Shown here: positions 1-9,100 of the stretch, in pieces
How positions within the stretch are numbered: the stretch's first letter is position 1
How the letters are laid out: each line of letters begins with the position of its first letter
Assembly (NCBI RefSeq): GCF_002019665.1
Contig: NZ_KV917375.1
Span: 3,423,445-3,487,444, forward strand
Reading direction: 5' to 3'
From: Sutcliffiella halmapala
GTDB taxonomy: Bacteria; Bacillota; Bacilli; Bacillales; Bacillaceae_I
Length of the DNA stretch: 64,000 nt
The notes under the pieces: generated by a model
What the model was told of the DNA's origin: nothing
Seen by the model: only the letters and a program-made list of their open reading frames with translations
Database searches by the model: none
Translations under genes and position numbers: made by a program

Positions 1-841
1 TCGCTGGGCTTATGATGTAAAAGAAGTACCTGTTAATCAAGCAGAAATTATCGTATGTGAGGACAACTTCCACGGTCGTACAATGACTGCTGTATCCATG
101 TCTTCTAGCGAGGAATACCAAGAAGGGTTCGGTCCAATGTTACCAGGAATCAAAGTCATTCCTTATGGAAGCATTGAAGCTTTAAAAGCAGCGATTACAC
201 CAGATACGGCTGCCTTTATTTTTGAACCAATTCAAGGTGAAGCTGGTATTAACATTCCAGAAGAAGGCTTTTTGAAAGAAGCTTATGACGTTTGTAAAGC
301 CAATAATGTCCTTTACGTTGCAGATGAAATTCAAGCTGGCTTAGGTCGCTCTGGAAAACTATTTGCTTGTGATTGGGAGAATGTTGAACCTGACATGTAC
401 ATTTTAGGAAAAGCATTAGGTGGTGGAGTATTCCCTATCTCTTGTGTTGCTGCAAATAAAGAGATTCTTGGTGTTTTCAACCCAGGCTCTCACGGCTCTA
501 CTTTTGGTGGAAATCCACTTGCCTGCGCCGTTTCTATTGCAGCATTAGAAGTATTAGAAGACGAAAATCTCGTAGAGCGTTCCTTTGAGTTAGGAAACTA
601 TATGCAAGAAGAATTGCGAAAAATAAACAACCCTATCATTAAAGATATTCGTGGAAGAGGTTTATTTATCGGAGTTGAACTCTCAGAAGCTGCCCGCCCA
701 TACTGCGAAAAGCTAAAAGAAGAAGGCCTTCTATGCAAAGAGACTCATGAAACTGTCATCCGATTTGCACCTCCTCTTGTTATCTCTCAAGAAGACTTAG
801 ATTGGGCAATCGATAAGGTGAAGAAAGTATTAGCTGTATAA
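1..841 (+). CDS. rocD: Ornithine aminotransferase, 3' part
   Basis: PLP-dependent fold-type I aminotransferase that converts ornithine and 2-oxoglutarate to glutamate semialdehyde and glutamate in arginine/proline metabolism. The reading frame is open from base 2, so the gene starts before the window. Upstream of the first internal ATG (83) the frame still reads family sequence ([17 protein letters not shown], then FHGRT). Visible family features are the FHGRTM loop, FEPIQGEAG, the [12 protein letters not shown] stretch with the PLP-binding Asp, and the ILGKALGGG motif holding the Schiff-base Lys. The C-terminal domain is complete and ends at a TAA. A strong hairpin follows. Ornithine aminotransferase fits better than acetylornithine aminotransferase because of the RWAYDVK segment and C-terminus, but ArgD is the main alternative. 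Confidence 0.9.
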   Translation, partial: RWAYDVKEVPVNQAEIIVCEDNFHGRTMTAVSMSSSEEYQEGFGPMLPGIKVIPYGSIEALKAAITPDTAAFIFEPIQGEAGINIPEEGFLKEAYDVCKANNVLYVADEIQAGLGRSGKLFACDWENVEPDMYILGKALGGGVFPISCVAANKEILGVFNPGSHGSTFGGNPLACAVSIAALEVLEDENLVERSFELGNYMQEELRKINNPIIKDIRGRGLFIGVELSEAARPYCEKLKEEGLLCKETHETVIRFAPPLVISQEDLDWAIDKVKKVLAV

Positions 842-859
842 CATAAAAGTTAAAACTGA

Positions 860-897
860 CCAGGCCGCCTCCAACGTTATATTTGGAGGCGGCCTGG
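860..897. terminator. Convergent terminator between rocD and the FAH gene
   Basis: Perfect 15-bp GC-rich inverted repeat (860-874 with 883-897) around an AT-rich loop, lying between two converging genes. T-tracts are poor on both sides, so termination efficiency is uncertain. Confidence 0.7.
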
Positions 898-918
898 CTC
901 ATTATGCATCTATTTCTG

Positions 919-1830
919 TTACGCTTTTTCCACCTGATTTATTAAACTACCTATCCCTTCCACATAAACCTCAACGATATCTCCCTTTTTCAAAAATCTT
1001 GGTGGCTTAAAACCTTTCCCAACTCCTGCAGGCGTACCAGTGGCTATAATATCACCAGGTTCTAACGTCATTCCTTTAGATAGCGTTGCAATTATTTCAG
1101 GGATAGTAAACATCATGTAGCTAGTACTAGCATCTTGCCTTGTTTCCCCATTTACCTTTGTGCTTATCTGTAGCATATGCGGATCTTCAATGGCTGATTT
1201 ATGAACAAGCACTGGTCCCATCGGACAAGTTGCATCTAAACTTTTCCCAAGAAAAAATTGCTTATGGCGCGCTTGCAAATCTCTTGCTGTAATATCATTT
1301 ATAATTGTATAGCCAAACACAAAATCCATTGCCTCTTGTTCATCTATCTGTCTTCCTTGCTTACCAATAACAACTGCTAGCTCCCCTTCATAATCTAATT
1401 GGTCTGTTAGTTCTTTATGTAATAAAATGTTTTCTTGATGTCCTATAACCGTGGTTGGAGCTTTGGTGAAAATCATAATATGTTCTGGGATATCGCCCTC
1501 ACTTCCCATTTCGAGGACATGATCTTTATAATTTTTACCTACACAGAAAACATTCTTACTCGGCCGTGGAATAGGGGCAAGTAAGGTAACCTCTTTCATT
1601 TTACGAAAATAGGAAGTGGAATCTTTTTGTGTAAATACCCAATCTCTTAAACTTACTACAATCTCTATAAATTCTTCTCCCAGTTTAAGGCATTCTAGCA
1701 ATGTGCTTGGAAGCGTAATTCGTCCATTCTTTTTCTCTTCTATTAGCTGTAAATCTAGAATAAAACCTTGTGATTCATCTGTTAATCCGATAAAGGTCTT
1801 CCCCTCATAAATGGCCGTTACAAAGTGCAT
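919..1830 (-). CDS. Fumarylacetoacetate hydrolase family protein (YisK-like)
   Basis: Member of the FAH superfamily: metal-dependent C-C bond hydrolases, decarboxylases and isomerases acting on 2-oxo/2-hydroxy acids. The 303-residue product has the full C-terminal FAH domain: FCVGKNYKDH entry motif, DYEGELAVVIG carrying the metal-binding Glu pair, the INDITARDLQ segment with the third acidic ligand, GKSLDATCPMGP, and the closing IATGTPAGVG. I start at ATG 1830 because AAGGAG sits 8 nt upstream. A longer reading to 1944 would only add a poorly conserved, Lys-rich extension without a good ribosome site. The position two genes from gerPA matches B. subtilis yisK, which supports orthology. The substrate cannot be read from sequence; oxaloacetate decarboxylation, reported for YisK as I recall, is a reasonable hypothesis. 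Confidence 0.85.
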   Translation of the reverse strand: MHFVTAIYEGKTFIGLTDESQGFILDLQLIEEKKNGRITLPSTLLECLKLGEEFIEIVVSLRDWVFTQKDSTSYFRKMKEVTLLAPIPRPSKNVFCVGKNYKDHVLEMGSEGDIPEHIMIFTKAPTTVIGHQENILLHKELTDQLDYEGELAVVIGKQGRQIDEQEAMDFVFGYTIINDITARDLQARHKQFFLGKSLDATCPMGPVLVHKSAIEDPHMLQISTKVNGETRQDASTSYMMFTIPEIIATLSKGMTLEPGDIIATGTPAGVGKGFKPPRFLKKGDIVEVYVEGIGSLINQVEKA

Positions 1831-1978
1831 ATTATCGACTCTCCTTATTTTATCGAAACGTTTTTTTGTTGTATCTTGTAACATTATGACTTGTTTTATC
1901 GAAGTCCTTTTTTTCTTATCCATACCGTGCCATAATAAGGACAATCGCTTGCATCTTATTATATTGGAGTAGAGTCTT

Positions 1979-2155
1979 ATGTTAGCCTTTAAAATTGAAA
2001 TGAAAAGAAATCAAATGATTCACTATGCAAAAGAATACGGGTTTACCGCATCAGAAACAGTTAGATGTAGTCAGGAATTAGATGCTCTTCTTAACAAACA
2101 ATGGAAACAACAAATACATTCCATTCGGGCAAATAAATATTCCTTTGCGCAATGA
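1979..2155 (+). CDS. Spo0E-like aspartyl-phosphate phosphatase (YisI-like)
   Basis: A 58-residue protein with the Spo0E-family signature: a short helix, a loop, then the SQELDALLN motif at residues 31-39, in which the Ser-Gln-Glu-Leu-Asp core is the family hallmark. Family members dephosphorylate Spo0A~P and delay sporulation. GGAG lies 9 nt before the ATG. The gene sits between the FAH (yisK-like) gene and the gerP operon, which is where B. subtilis has yisI. It is divergent from the FAH gene and followed by a perfect hairpin. The residues upstream of the motif (AKEYGFTASETVRC) also fit the family pattern. Confidence 0.85.
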   Translation: MLAFKIEMKRNQMIHYAKEYGFTASETVRCSQELDALLNKQWKQQIHSIRANKYSFAQ

Positions 2156-2157
2156 AC

Positions 2158-2190
2158 AAAGATGTGAGTGACCCACTCACATCTTTATTC
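2158..2190. terminator. Bidirectional terminator
   Basis: Perfect 13-bp inverted repeat (2158-2170 with 2174-2186), A-rich on the left and T-rich on the right. It lies between the Spo0E-like gene and the oppositely oriented DUF418 gene and can serve both. Confidence 0.85.
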
Positions 2191-2193
2191 ATG

Positions 2194-3369
2194 TTATTTT
2201 TTCCTGAATACTGACCTGCTGCCATAAGTTCCTAGTCGCCAGAGCCATTCAATTGGACCATAATGAAAATGATCTAACCATACTTTACTTAAACCAATTT
2301 GAACAAGAAACACTCCTATTACTAAAAGTAAACCATAGAAAGGATTGAAATTCCCATATAAACCAAATCCATAACTATAAAAAATGAACGTACATAAAAC
2401 AGACTGGAATAAATAGTTAGTTAAACTCATTTTTCCTACATACTTTAGCGGAGAAAGTAGCTTCAAGCCAAAATCCTTCCTAGTAAGTAGAACCACTGTT
2501 AAGAAGTAAAACAGAGCACTTGCTGGTCCACCAAAAGAATCCTGTAAATATTCTGTGACAATATTTTTATCTGAATAATATGGAAGAAACTTAAAAACTA
2601 ATGCCAAAAGGAACGTAACTACCCAGAGCTTTTTTAACATACCAAGTTTATCATCCAATTTTTCTAACCAATTATCCTTGGCCGCTGCTGCTCCCAATAA
2701 AAACATCGGCAGAATAGAGATTATAATAAATAGTGTGTTCCCTCCGAAGTTAACAAAAGACCAATCTGCCACCCTTTGCTTCGTTATTTCAAAAAAAGAT
2801 CCATTTGCATATACCTCTAAAGAATGCATCGCAGATCCCTGCAAAGTGGCATAGATACTTTCATCCATTACCATCATTACCATAAATAATAATAAAGACA
2901 TAATGACTGTCGGTATTATAATAAGTAAGATTCCGGTCCAGACCAATGCTTTAGAAGTCATATTTCTCATCGCAAGTAATAGGAAGCCAATTACTGCGTA
3001 TGTAATGAGTATATCTCCATGCCATACAAAAAAGGCATGAATACAACCAATTAGTAGTAAGACAACTAATCTTCTAGAAAAATATTTTGGTACCGATAAG
3101 TTTTTCTCTTCCAAACGCTTAGTAAAGATGATGAACCCATACCCAAATAAAAAGGAAAACAACGTATAAAAACTAGCTTGGGCTACGATATCAACGAAAT
3201 TCACTGCCCAAATATCTAATGGCTTCGTCCAGTATGTATGTGGTTCTATGTATAAAATAGGCGAAAAAAATGATGGCATATTCACGAGAAAGATGCCAAG
3301 TATTGCTAATCCTCTAATAATATCTAAAGCTATAATTCTATCTTTTTCTTGTATTGGTACTGCTCGCAT
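2194..3369 (-). CDS. DUF418 family multipass membrane protein (YeiB-like)
   Basis: Integral membrane protein of the DUF418/YeiB family, about 390 residues. It opens with the family hallmark RIIALDIIRGLAILGIFLVN and contains roughly ten hydrophobic segments. The C-terminal DUF418 domain (LKYVGKMSLTNYLFQS ... GPIEWLWR) is complete. The function is unknown; acyltransfer or transport roles have been suggested for related families. ATG 3369 is preferred over ATG 3375 because GGGAGGA is 7 nt before the former and abuts the latter. It is a single-gene unit that converges on the Spo0E-like gene and is divergent from gerPA. Confidence 0.85.
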   Translation of the reverse strand: MRAVPIQEKDRIIALDIIRGLAILGIFLVNMPSFFSPILYIEPHTYWTKPLDIWAVNFVDIVAQASFYTLFSFLFGYGFIIFTKRLEEKNLSVPKYFSRRLVVLLLIGCIHAFFVWHGDILITYAVIGFLLLAMRNMTSKALVWTGILLIIIPTVIMSLLLFMVMMVMDESIYATLQGSAMHSLEVYANGSFFEITKQRVADWSFVNFGGNTLFIIISILPMFLLGAAAAKDNWLEKLDDKLGMLKKLWVVTFLLALVFKFLPYYSDKNIVTEYLQDSFGGPASALFYFLTVVLLTRKDFGLKLLSPLKYVGKMSLTNYLFQSVLCTFIFYSYGFGLYGNFNPFYGLLLVIGVFLVQIGLSKVWLDHFHYGPIEWLWRLGTYGSRSVFRKK

Positions 3370-3470
3370 TAACATTCCTCCCTTTTATGTTTACCTATTT
3401 TATTATAACTACTTTTCCTGAATATTCCTATATTTTAACGTACACTTGTACAATTTCACAATCACATACT

Positions 3471-3498
3471 CACCTTACCGGGCATTTGTCATAGGATA
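3471..3498 (+). promoter_or_regulatory. Putative sigma-K promoter of the gerP operon
   Basis: CACC at 3471-3474 and CATAGGATA at 3490-3498 match the mother-cell sigma-K pattern (AC-type -35, CATANNNTA -10) with 15 nt between them. They lie about 40 nt upstream of gerPA. GerP operons are known to be sigma-K dependent, so position and sequence agree. Confidence 0.7.
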
Positions 3499-3540
3499 TA
3501 GTGAAAAGCACGATCATTATTTTAAAAGGAGTCAATACTT

Positions 3541-3762
3541 ATGCCAGCAATAGTCGGAGCCGTGAATGTAAACAGTATAGGAAACTCCGCAGTTTTTCAC
3601 ATAGGCGATGTTTTTCAAATGTCTCTGTATAGCGAAGCAAAAACATTTGCAGGAGCCGGTAGCTTTAATACTGGTGACCGGATTACAGTTAGCAATACAA
3701 ACAGTCAAACCAACACCTATGATCAGGATCTGGTAGATCAACCAATTGCTCTAAATATGTAA
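3541..3762 (+). CDS. gerPA: Spore germination protein GerPA
   Basis: A 73-residue GerPA/GerPF-family coat-associated protein, the first gene of the gerP operon, whose products let small germinants cross the spore coat. It starts MPAIVGAVNVNSIG and contains the SFNTGD motif and the C-terminal DQDLVDQ segment typical of the family. AAAGGAG precedes the ATG, and a sigma-K-type promoter lies upstream. It has a more divergent middle (FHIGDVFQMSLYSEAKTF) than the two GerPF-like proteins at the operon end, as expected for GerPA. Confidence 0.93.
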   Translation: MPAIVGAVNVNSIGNSAVFHIGDVFQMSLYSEAKTFAGAGSFNTGDRITVSNTNSQTNTYDQDLVDQPIALNM

Positions 3763-3789
3763 ACTCTCTTTAAATAAATGGGGGATAGT

Positions 3790-4011
3790 ATGGCTACAAA
3801 TTTTTTTATTCACCAAAACATTGTCATCCATCAAATTAAAATAGGCGGAGTAACCAACTCTTCAGTCTTTCAAATAGGAAGTGCCGGAGTCATTAAATCA
3901 CTTTCAAATCTTTATAATACCGGAGACTTTAGTGGTCCCGCTCCGACTTCAAGTGCTGAGATTCAGCAACTAGAGGGTCCATATGTACCATTAGTCGGAC
4001 CAATAAGATAA
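3790..4011 (+). CDS. gerPB: Spore germination protein GerPB
   Basis: A 73-residue protein with the GerPB core SSVFQIGSAGVIKSLSNLYNTG, ending in a VGPIR tail. ATG 3790 is chosen over the in-frame ATG 3778 because GGGGGA is 5 nt upstream and the product then begins like known GerPB proteins. It is the second gene of the operon, 27 nt after gerPA. It is a coat-located, non-enzymatic permeability factor by family knowledge. Confidence 0.92.
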   Translation: MATNFFIHQNIVIHQIKIGGVTNSSVFQIGSAGVIKSLSNLYNTGDFSGPAPTSSAEIQQLEGPYVPLVGPIR

Positions 4012-4109
4012 TCTAACTTCCATTTGGGCATTCACCCAATACACTTTATTTGCATACAGTATTAATGCCAGAGAAGCGTGCTGGGTAAGTAAACGGAAGG
4101 GGTGATCGA

Positions 4110-4727
4110 ATGTATTATAATTATCAGTATTTTTATGAGTCCCAGCAACAAATTAAGCAGCTACAGGATATTGTTGAAAAGCAATCAAAGCAAATAACCA
4201 CACTTGAAGAAATCCTGAAAAAAATGCAACAGGAGATCATCCAAATTAAACAGAAACCTAGCATGAATATCGAAAAGATTGAATACAAATTTGACCAACT
4301 TAAGGTTGAAACATTAGAAGGGACACTTAATATTGGCCTTACTCCTGGTTCTACTGGTGAAATTGAAGACTTTGTTGTAACCCAAAACAATCTTGAAGTA
4401 CCTGTTCCACAGAGAAATCAACAGCTTGCTAAGGAGATTGAAACGGATATACGGAACCAATTAACCAAAAACGGCCAAGACACCATAAAAGGATTAGCGA
4501 AAAAACAAGGAAAAGTACTCGAAGAACATTATTATGATTTTATGATACAGGACGTTTGCAAGCAATTACCAAGTCGGATTAATCATTGTTTAAATACAGT
4601 AACCTCTGAAGCGTTGGAAAAAGGCTATAGTGATGAAAAAATCAAAGCAGTTACTGTTCAGCAATTACAAGCAGATATGAATAAAGCATTCGCTACCTTT
4701 ATCCAAAATCTCCCTCAAAATAACTAA
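4110..4727 (+). CDS. gerPC: Spore germination protein GerPC
   Basis: A 205-residue GerPC family protein. Residues 10-50 form a strong Gln/Lys-rich coiled coil. This is followed by the conserved IEKIEYKFDQLKVETLEGTLNIGLTP segment (about residues 52-80) and a helical C-terminal domain. AAGGGGTGA stands before the ATG. It is the longest gerP product and the third gene, consistent with canonical gerP order. A gap of 98 nt after gerPB holds no evident feature. Its role in spore coat permeability is known from family genetics; the biochemical mechanism is not. Confidence 0.9.
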   Translation: MYYNYQYFYESQQQIKQLQDIVEKQSKQITTLEEILKKMQQEIIQIKQKPSMNIEKIEYKFDQLKVETLEGTLNIGLTPGSTGEIEDFVVTQNNLEVPVPQRNQQLAKEIETDIRNQLTKNGQDTIKGLAKKQGKVLEEHYYDFMIQDVCKQLPSRINHCLNTVTSEALEKGYSDEKIKAVTVQQLQADMNKAFATFIQNLPQNN

Positions 4728-4743
4728 AGTGTGGTGCAAATAA

Positions 4744-4920
4744 ATGAATTTTCACGTTGTCAATCATGGATTACAGGTTGACCATATCGACGTCTTAGGG
4801 GTTTCTTCATCATCGATTTTATTGGTTGGGGATACACAGACAATATGTTTAACCTCTTATTTTGATACTCCACCAGAATCACTCATTATTGGTCCATTTG
4901 TACCTTTAACTGTAGAGTAG
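4744..4920 (+). CDS. gerPD: Spore germination protein GerPD
   Basis: A 58-residue ORF between gerPC and gerPE, reading MNFHVVNHGLQVDHIDVLGV and ending in a GPFVPLTVE tail. The central SSSSILLVGD stretch corresponds to the SSVLQIG motif repeated in the other GerP proteins, and the length matches GerPD (about 58 aa). The ribosome site is weak (GTGG about 8 nt before ATG), consistent with coupling to gerPC, which ends 16 nt upstream. Confidence 0.88.
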   Translation: MNFHVVNHGLQVDHIDVLGVSSSSILLVGDTQTICLTSYFDTPPESLIIGPFVPLTVE

Positions 4921-4926
4921 TAGATG

Positions 4927-5304
4927 ATGAGAATATCACGAGTGAACGAAGTTGGGTTGATGGCACTCGCCTTTAGCTCTACCTTTCATATTGGGGATTC
5001 CTGTTATATAAAAGCCGATTCGAAAGCACTAGCAGTAAAACGAGAATTCCCGCGATTTTATGGGAATGAAGGGAATTTCTCTGCCTACAAAGTATTTACA
5101 GAAAACACTCCTACACCTGTTATCACAGAAATGGTTTCGATGCAGATATCTAACCAAAATCCTGATATCTGTGTAAATCGACTTACTGTCAATGGTGTTT
5201 CTTCTTCCTCGGTTTTACAAATCGGCTCTACTCAAACAATTTGTGCGAATTCTAGAGTCAAACACATTCGTCAGCTTTTAGGGAAGCATGCAAAATACAA
5301 ATAA
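4927..5304 (+). CDS. gerPE: Spore germination protein GerPE
   Basis: GerPE family protein of about 125 residues. Its N-terminus has SRVNEVG then SSTFHIGDSCYI. The second half repeats the same theme (RLTVNGVSSSSVLQIGSTQTIC), so the protein contains two copies of the SSxxQIG module that gerPB and gerPD carry once. Two adjacent in-frame ATGs (4924 and 4927) follow the gerPD stop directly. Either could start; family alignment slightly favours the second. Fifth gene of the operon. Confidence 0.88.
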   Translation: MRISRVNEVGLMALAFSSTFHIGDSCYIKADSKALAVKREFPRFYGNEGNFSAYKVFTENTPTPVITEMVSMQISNQNPDICVNRLTVNGVSSSSVLQIGSTQTICANSRVKHIRQLLGKHAKYK

Positions 5305-5325
5305 TCATCAGTTAGGAGAATTAAT

Positions 5326-5544
5326 ATGCCAGCAATTGTAGGTCCTGTGCAAGTAAACAGCGTCGGGGGCGGAACGTTGAATTTCGGAGATTCCTTTTAT
5401 ATCAGCCCAAAAGATACCGGAAAATCTCATGGGGGATCTGGTTCCTTTAATACAGGGAATTTCATTAATGCCAATAATGGATTAAGCGCAACTAATACGA
5501 TTGATCCAGATGTTAATGATCAAAATATTACTGCTAATGAGTAG
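5326..5544 (+). CDS. gerPF: GerPF-like spore germination protein, copy 1
   Basis: A 72-residue GerPF-family protein beginning MPAIVGPVQVNSVGGGTLNF and containing FGDSFYISPK, GSFNTGNFI and NNGLSATNTIDPD. It follows gerPE by 21 nt with GGAG upstream of the ATG. It is about three-quarters identical to the next gene, so this is a tandem duplication of gerPF. Which copy is ancestral cannot be decided here. Confidence 0.9.
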   Translation: MPAIVGPVQVNSVGGGTLNFGDSFYISPKDTGKSHGGSGSFNTGNFINANNGLSATNTIDPDVNDQNITANE

Positions 5545-5608
5545 TTAGGTTAACATATCTTTTTGTTTCACATATAGTGTACTATCACAAAAATAAAGGA
5601 TGTCTTAC

Positions 5609-5827
5609 ATGCCAGCGATAGTCGGTCCCGTAGCAATTAACAGTGTTGGTGGCGGAGTTATTAATTTTGGAGATTCGTTCTATATCTCTCCTAAGAGTGC
5701 ATCCAAAACCTCAGCAGGCTCTGGTTCCTTTAATACCGGAAATTTTATTATTACGAACAATGGACTTAGTGCTACAAATACTATTGATCCAGATATTAAT
5801 GATCAAGAAATCGTCGCAAATAATTAG
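5609..5827 (+). CDS. gerPF: GerPF-like spore germination protein, copy 2
   Basis: Second 72-residue GerPF copy (MPAIVGPVAINSVGGGVINF start, same FGDSFYISPK and NNGLSATNTIDPD blocks). I start at ATG 5609 because AAAGGA lies 8 nt upstream and the product then begins MPAIVGP like its paralogue; the in-frame ATG at 5600 overlaps that ribosome site. Sixty-four nt separate it from copy 1 with no clear separate promoter. It is the last gene of the operon, followed by a terminator. Differences from copy 1 cluster around residues 31-38 and the last ten residues. Confidence 0.9.
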   Translation: MPAIVGPVAINSVGGGVINFGDSFYISPKSASKTSAGSGSFNTGNFIITNNGLSATNTIDPDINDQEIVANN

Positions 5828-5844
5828 ATTCTTATTTATATATA

Positions 5845-5890
5845 GCAAATGCCAGACCTTTTATATAGGTACTGGCATTTGTTTATTTTA
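5845..5890 (+). terminator. Terminator of the gerP operon
   Basis: Long hairpin: GCAAATGCCAG at 5845-5855 plus an ACCT/AGGT extension pairs with CTGGCATTTG ending at about 5881, followed by a T-rich tract. It lies right after the second gerPF. Confidence 0.85.
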
Positions 5891-5900
5891 ATTCTACCCT

Positions 5901-6142
5901 ACCCTGAAAAAAAGTAGGTTATCTGTGAAAACACCCTGATGATTTCCGTGCCAGGCGTTCGCTTATCCAGAGGGGCGCTTGTGGAGCCTCCTCGGCTTTG
6001 CCTGCGGGGTCTCCACAAAACGCTACTTCCCGCAGGAGTCTCACGCCTTGCACTACAATCATCAGGGGAGACGGGGGGATATTTGACGGTCCACTTTTTC
6101 ATTATCCATGGTGCGATTTTCAGCATCTATGGGAAGTTTGAG
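5901..6142. repeat. Intergenic repeat, copy A: GC-rich palindromic core in host type 2
   Basis: A GC-rich core (5934-6067) is bounded by an 11-bp perfect inverted repeat (5934-5944 and 6057-6067) and holds an inner hairpin in which GTGGAG at 5981-5986 pairs with CTCCAC at 6011-6016. The same core, reverse-complemented, recurs at 21356-21486 and 62234-62360. The AT-richer flanks (5901-5933 and 6068-6142) match 61921-62051, where the core is missing. No coding potential is credible in the element; ORFs across it are repeat artefacts. It fills the gap between gerP and sbcC. Confidence 0.8.
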
Positions 6143-6158
6143 TGACCAATAATAAGGT

Positions 6159-9100
6159 TTAAAGTTCTTCTAATTTAACGGTGGATCCTTTGCCTGTTGC
6201 GTCAGCTGGTGTTACGACTAGACGTCTTGGTAATCGGGCTCTTAGCTCCTGGACGTGACTGATAACTCCTACTGCCAGATGATTGGATTGTAGCTTTTCT
6301 AATGCTGTTACAACCGCGTCTAATAGTTCATGGTCTAATGTTCCGAAGCCTTCATCCAAGAAGAAGAACTGTAATGGGTATTCCCCTCTCAGCTGTATTT
6401 GAGCCGATAATGATAAGGCTAAGGCAAGTGAGGTTAGGAAGGTCTCTCCTCCAGATAACGAGGAAACAGGTCTCCTTACTCCCCCATTAGCATCATCTCG
6501 TATGACAAATCCGCCTTGAGAATCCATTTCTAACGCATAGCGCTGACGTGTAAGATGACCGAGTCTTTCCGATGCATCTCTGCTAATTTGAAGAAGCTGT
6601 TCTTCCGCCAAATATTCCACAAAGCTATTTCCTTTAAAGACAGATTGAAGCTTCTGAAATGCTTGTGTTTCAACCGTTAGCTTTTCCTTATTGTCTTCTA
6701 AAACTCTATACCTCTCATTGCGTTTCTCTATAGAAGAAAGGTGTTGAAAGGCTGCACTCTTCGCTTCTATTTCTTCTCGTAGCTTTTGCCTTTTCGCCTT
6801 TAGGCTTTCCTGAAGTTCTAACCATTCTGCTTCCTTTATCTTTTCTTCTCCAATTAAGGAATTTAAACGTTCCCAATCCTTTTCTATCGCGTTACGCTCT
6901 TCCCAATATTGTTGCACCTTCTTCTGCCATGAAATCTTGTATTCAAGGAATAGAATGGCTTTCTCTACCTCAGCCTTTGACGAAAAAGCAGCTTCCTCCA
7001 AAGCACGTGACCATTTTTCTGCAAGATTTTTTTGACGAGACGTTGTTTCTTCTAGCATTTGCTCGCTTTGCTTCACCCTTTTGTCATACTCATGGTAGTT
7101 AGTTTGAGCGGAATTCCATGCTTTGTAGGATTCTGCCTCTAACTCATTAATATTTGCTACATCTTGTTCCACCTGCTGCAACAAACGAGAAACAGGCTCA
7201 TTCCCTGCAATGCTACTTATCTCAGCTTTTGTTTCTTCCATACGAGCACTCATTTGCTTTCTTTCTAGATTATCTTGAAAAAGAATTTTCTCTGCTTCTA
7301 TTCTAGTTTCTTGCACTCTTTTAAGCTCTTTTTCTTTCTCTTCAATAAAATCCACACTTTTATTAATTCTTTCCTGGAGCTCTTTCATTTGTTTTTCTAC
7401 TTCTTTTGCATGATGGAACTGCTGCTCAATCTCCTCGAAGCTTTCTTCAGCAAAGGTCGCACCCCAAATAAGTTGCTGCTCATCCAAATCTGCTTTTATT
7501 CCTTGCATCCTTGAACTCCAAGTAGACCATTGTTCTTCATAAGTTTGCTTTAATTTTTGAGATTCGTTCCAAGCGGATGTCCATTTCCTTAAAGCTTGAT
7601 CAAGTCGCACTTTTTTCTCTTGAGTATGAATCATATCCTGAAGCAGTGCTCTCTGTTCAGCTTCAATATCATGGTATTTTTCTATTAACAGTGCAGCCCC
7701 TTCACTTGTTGCATCATATTGTTTTTCCCATTGCTCTATTTTCTCACCTGTTGGACTTGGGCTAGGTAATGACCGTTCACCTTCTAAATCGCGATATAAT
7801 TCAGTAGCAACCTGCTCTAATTTCAACTTAATTTTGACATTCTCTTGCTTTTCCTGCTGAAGCAACGAAACGAGCCTCTCTAATCCGTTGTCTTCCTTAC
7901 TACTTGCAATTTCACGCATTCCATCATGTGTAGCACGATTAGGATGATCGGTCGATCCACAAACTGGACAAGCTCTTCCTTCTTCAAGAGATGTTGCTAA
8001 ATCGAGTGCGAGCTGATGTATTTTCATGGATTCATCTAATCTTTTTTCGTCTAAAAGCTGCTGCTCCACCTGTTGGCTTAACCAATCCAACTGAAGGGTA
8101 AGCTCGGAAGATTTCGCATAATGTTTTTCAGTGTTTGAGAAACACGCTAGCATTCCTTCTTTCACCTTTGTAAGCTCTGCCTCTGCCTTTACATTTTCTG
8201 CTCTAAACTGATTCATTTTTCCAGATAAGGTTTGAACTTCCTCATTCGTTTCAGTTAGTTTTTTCTCCACCTGAATTATCTCTTGTTTTTTGTCAAATGC
8301 GAGCTGAAGCTTTTCAAACCGATTTGGAGCAAGTGAATTGGAAGCTAACTCTACTTTTAGGCTTTTTTGCTTAGTTACTGCCTTTTGATACAGTTCTTTT
8401 GTTTTTTTCTCGTGAAGCTCTACCTCGGCTAATTGTTCTTGCTTTTTCACAAGATTTTGATCAAGTTGTTCCAAATTAGTTTGAAGAACTTTCATTCCTT
8501 CTTCTAGCTTTCGAGCTCTTTCTAGCTTTTCCTTCTTTGAAAGAAGTGCTGGTTGTTCCTTTTCCTTTTTCTTTCTCGCAACTTCATAAGCTTCCATAGC
8601 TTGGTGCAAAGCCTCTTTTGCAGTATGGTACATTTTTTTATCTTCGCCAAACTTAGTACTCCATCGCTTTAATGCACTTTCTATCTCTGTAAGATCATCT
8701 AATATTGGCTTAATCGCAGTAGCACGATCGGCAAGAGAAAGTTTCGTTTCAAGGTCTTTTATCGCTGGTTCCTGTTCTTGATAACTAAGGAGAGAATCTT
8801 CTACCTTCTGTTTTTCAGCTTGCCATTCCCATTTTTTCTTTTTCTCTTCAAACACCACTTCTAGTTGCTGTAAGCCCATTTCCGAATTTTCAACGCTATT
8901 AGCTATTTCTTTAAAAGCTTTTTTAGCCTCTTTTACTGCAATGTCAGAAGCTTCTCCAAGTCCTAGCTGTTCGGCATGTATTTCACCAAGTATACGTGTC
9001 TTCGTTTGAAGTTCGTCCTTTATTTTGCGAGAAAGCTCATCCCCGTATTTTTCTAATTGAAATAAACGTTGAAGCATTTGCCTTCTATCTGCTCCTTTTA

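Noticed and set aside
3532-3741. ORF antisense to gerPA
   Set aside because: Overlaps a well supported gerP gene completely and lacks a ribosome site.
5939-6145. Overlapping ORFs on both strands across the spacer between gerP and sbcC
   Set aside because: They run through repeat copy A, have no ribosome sites and owe their length to the GC-rich palindrome.
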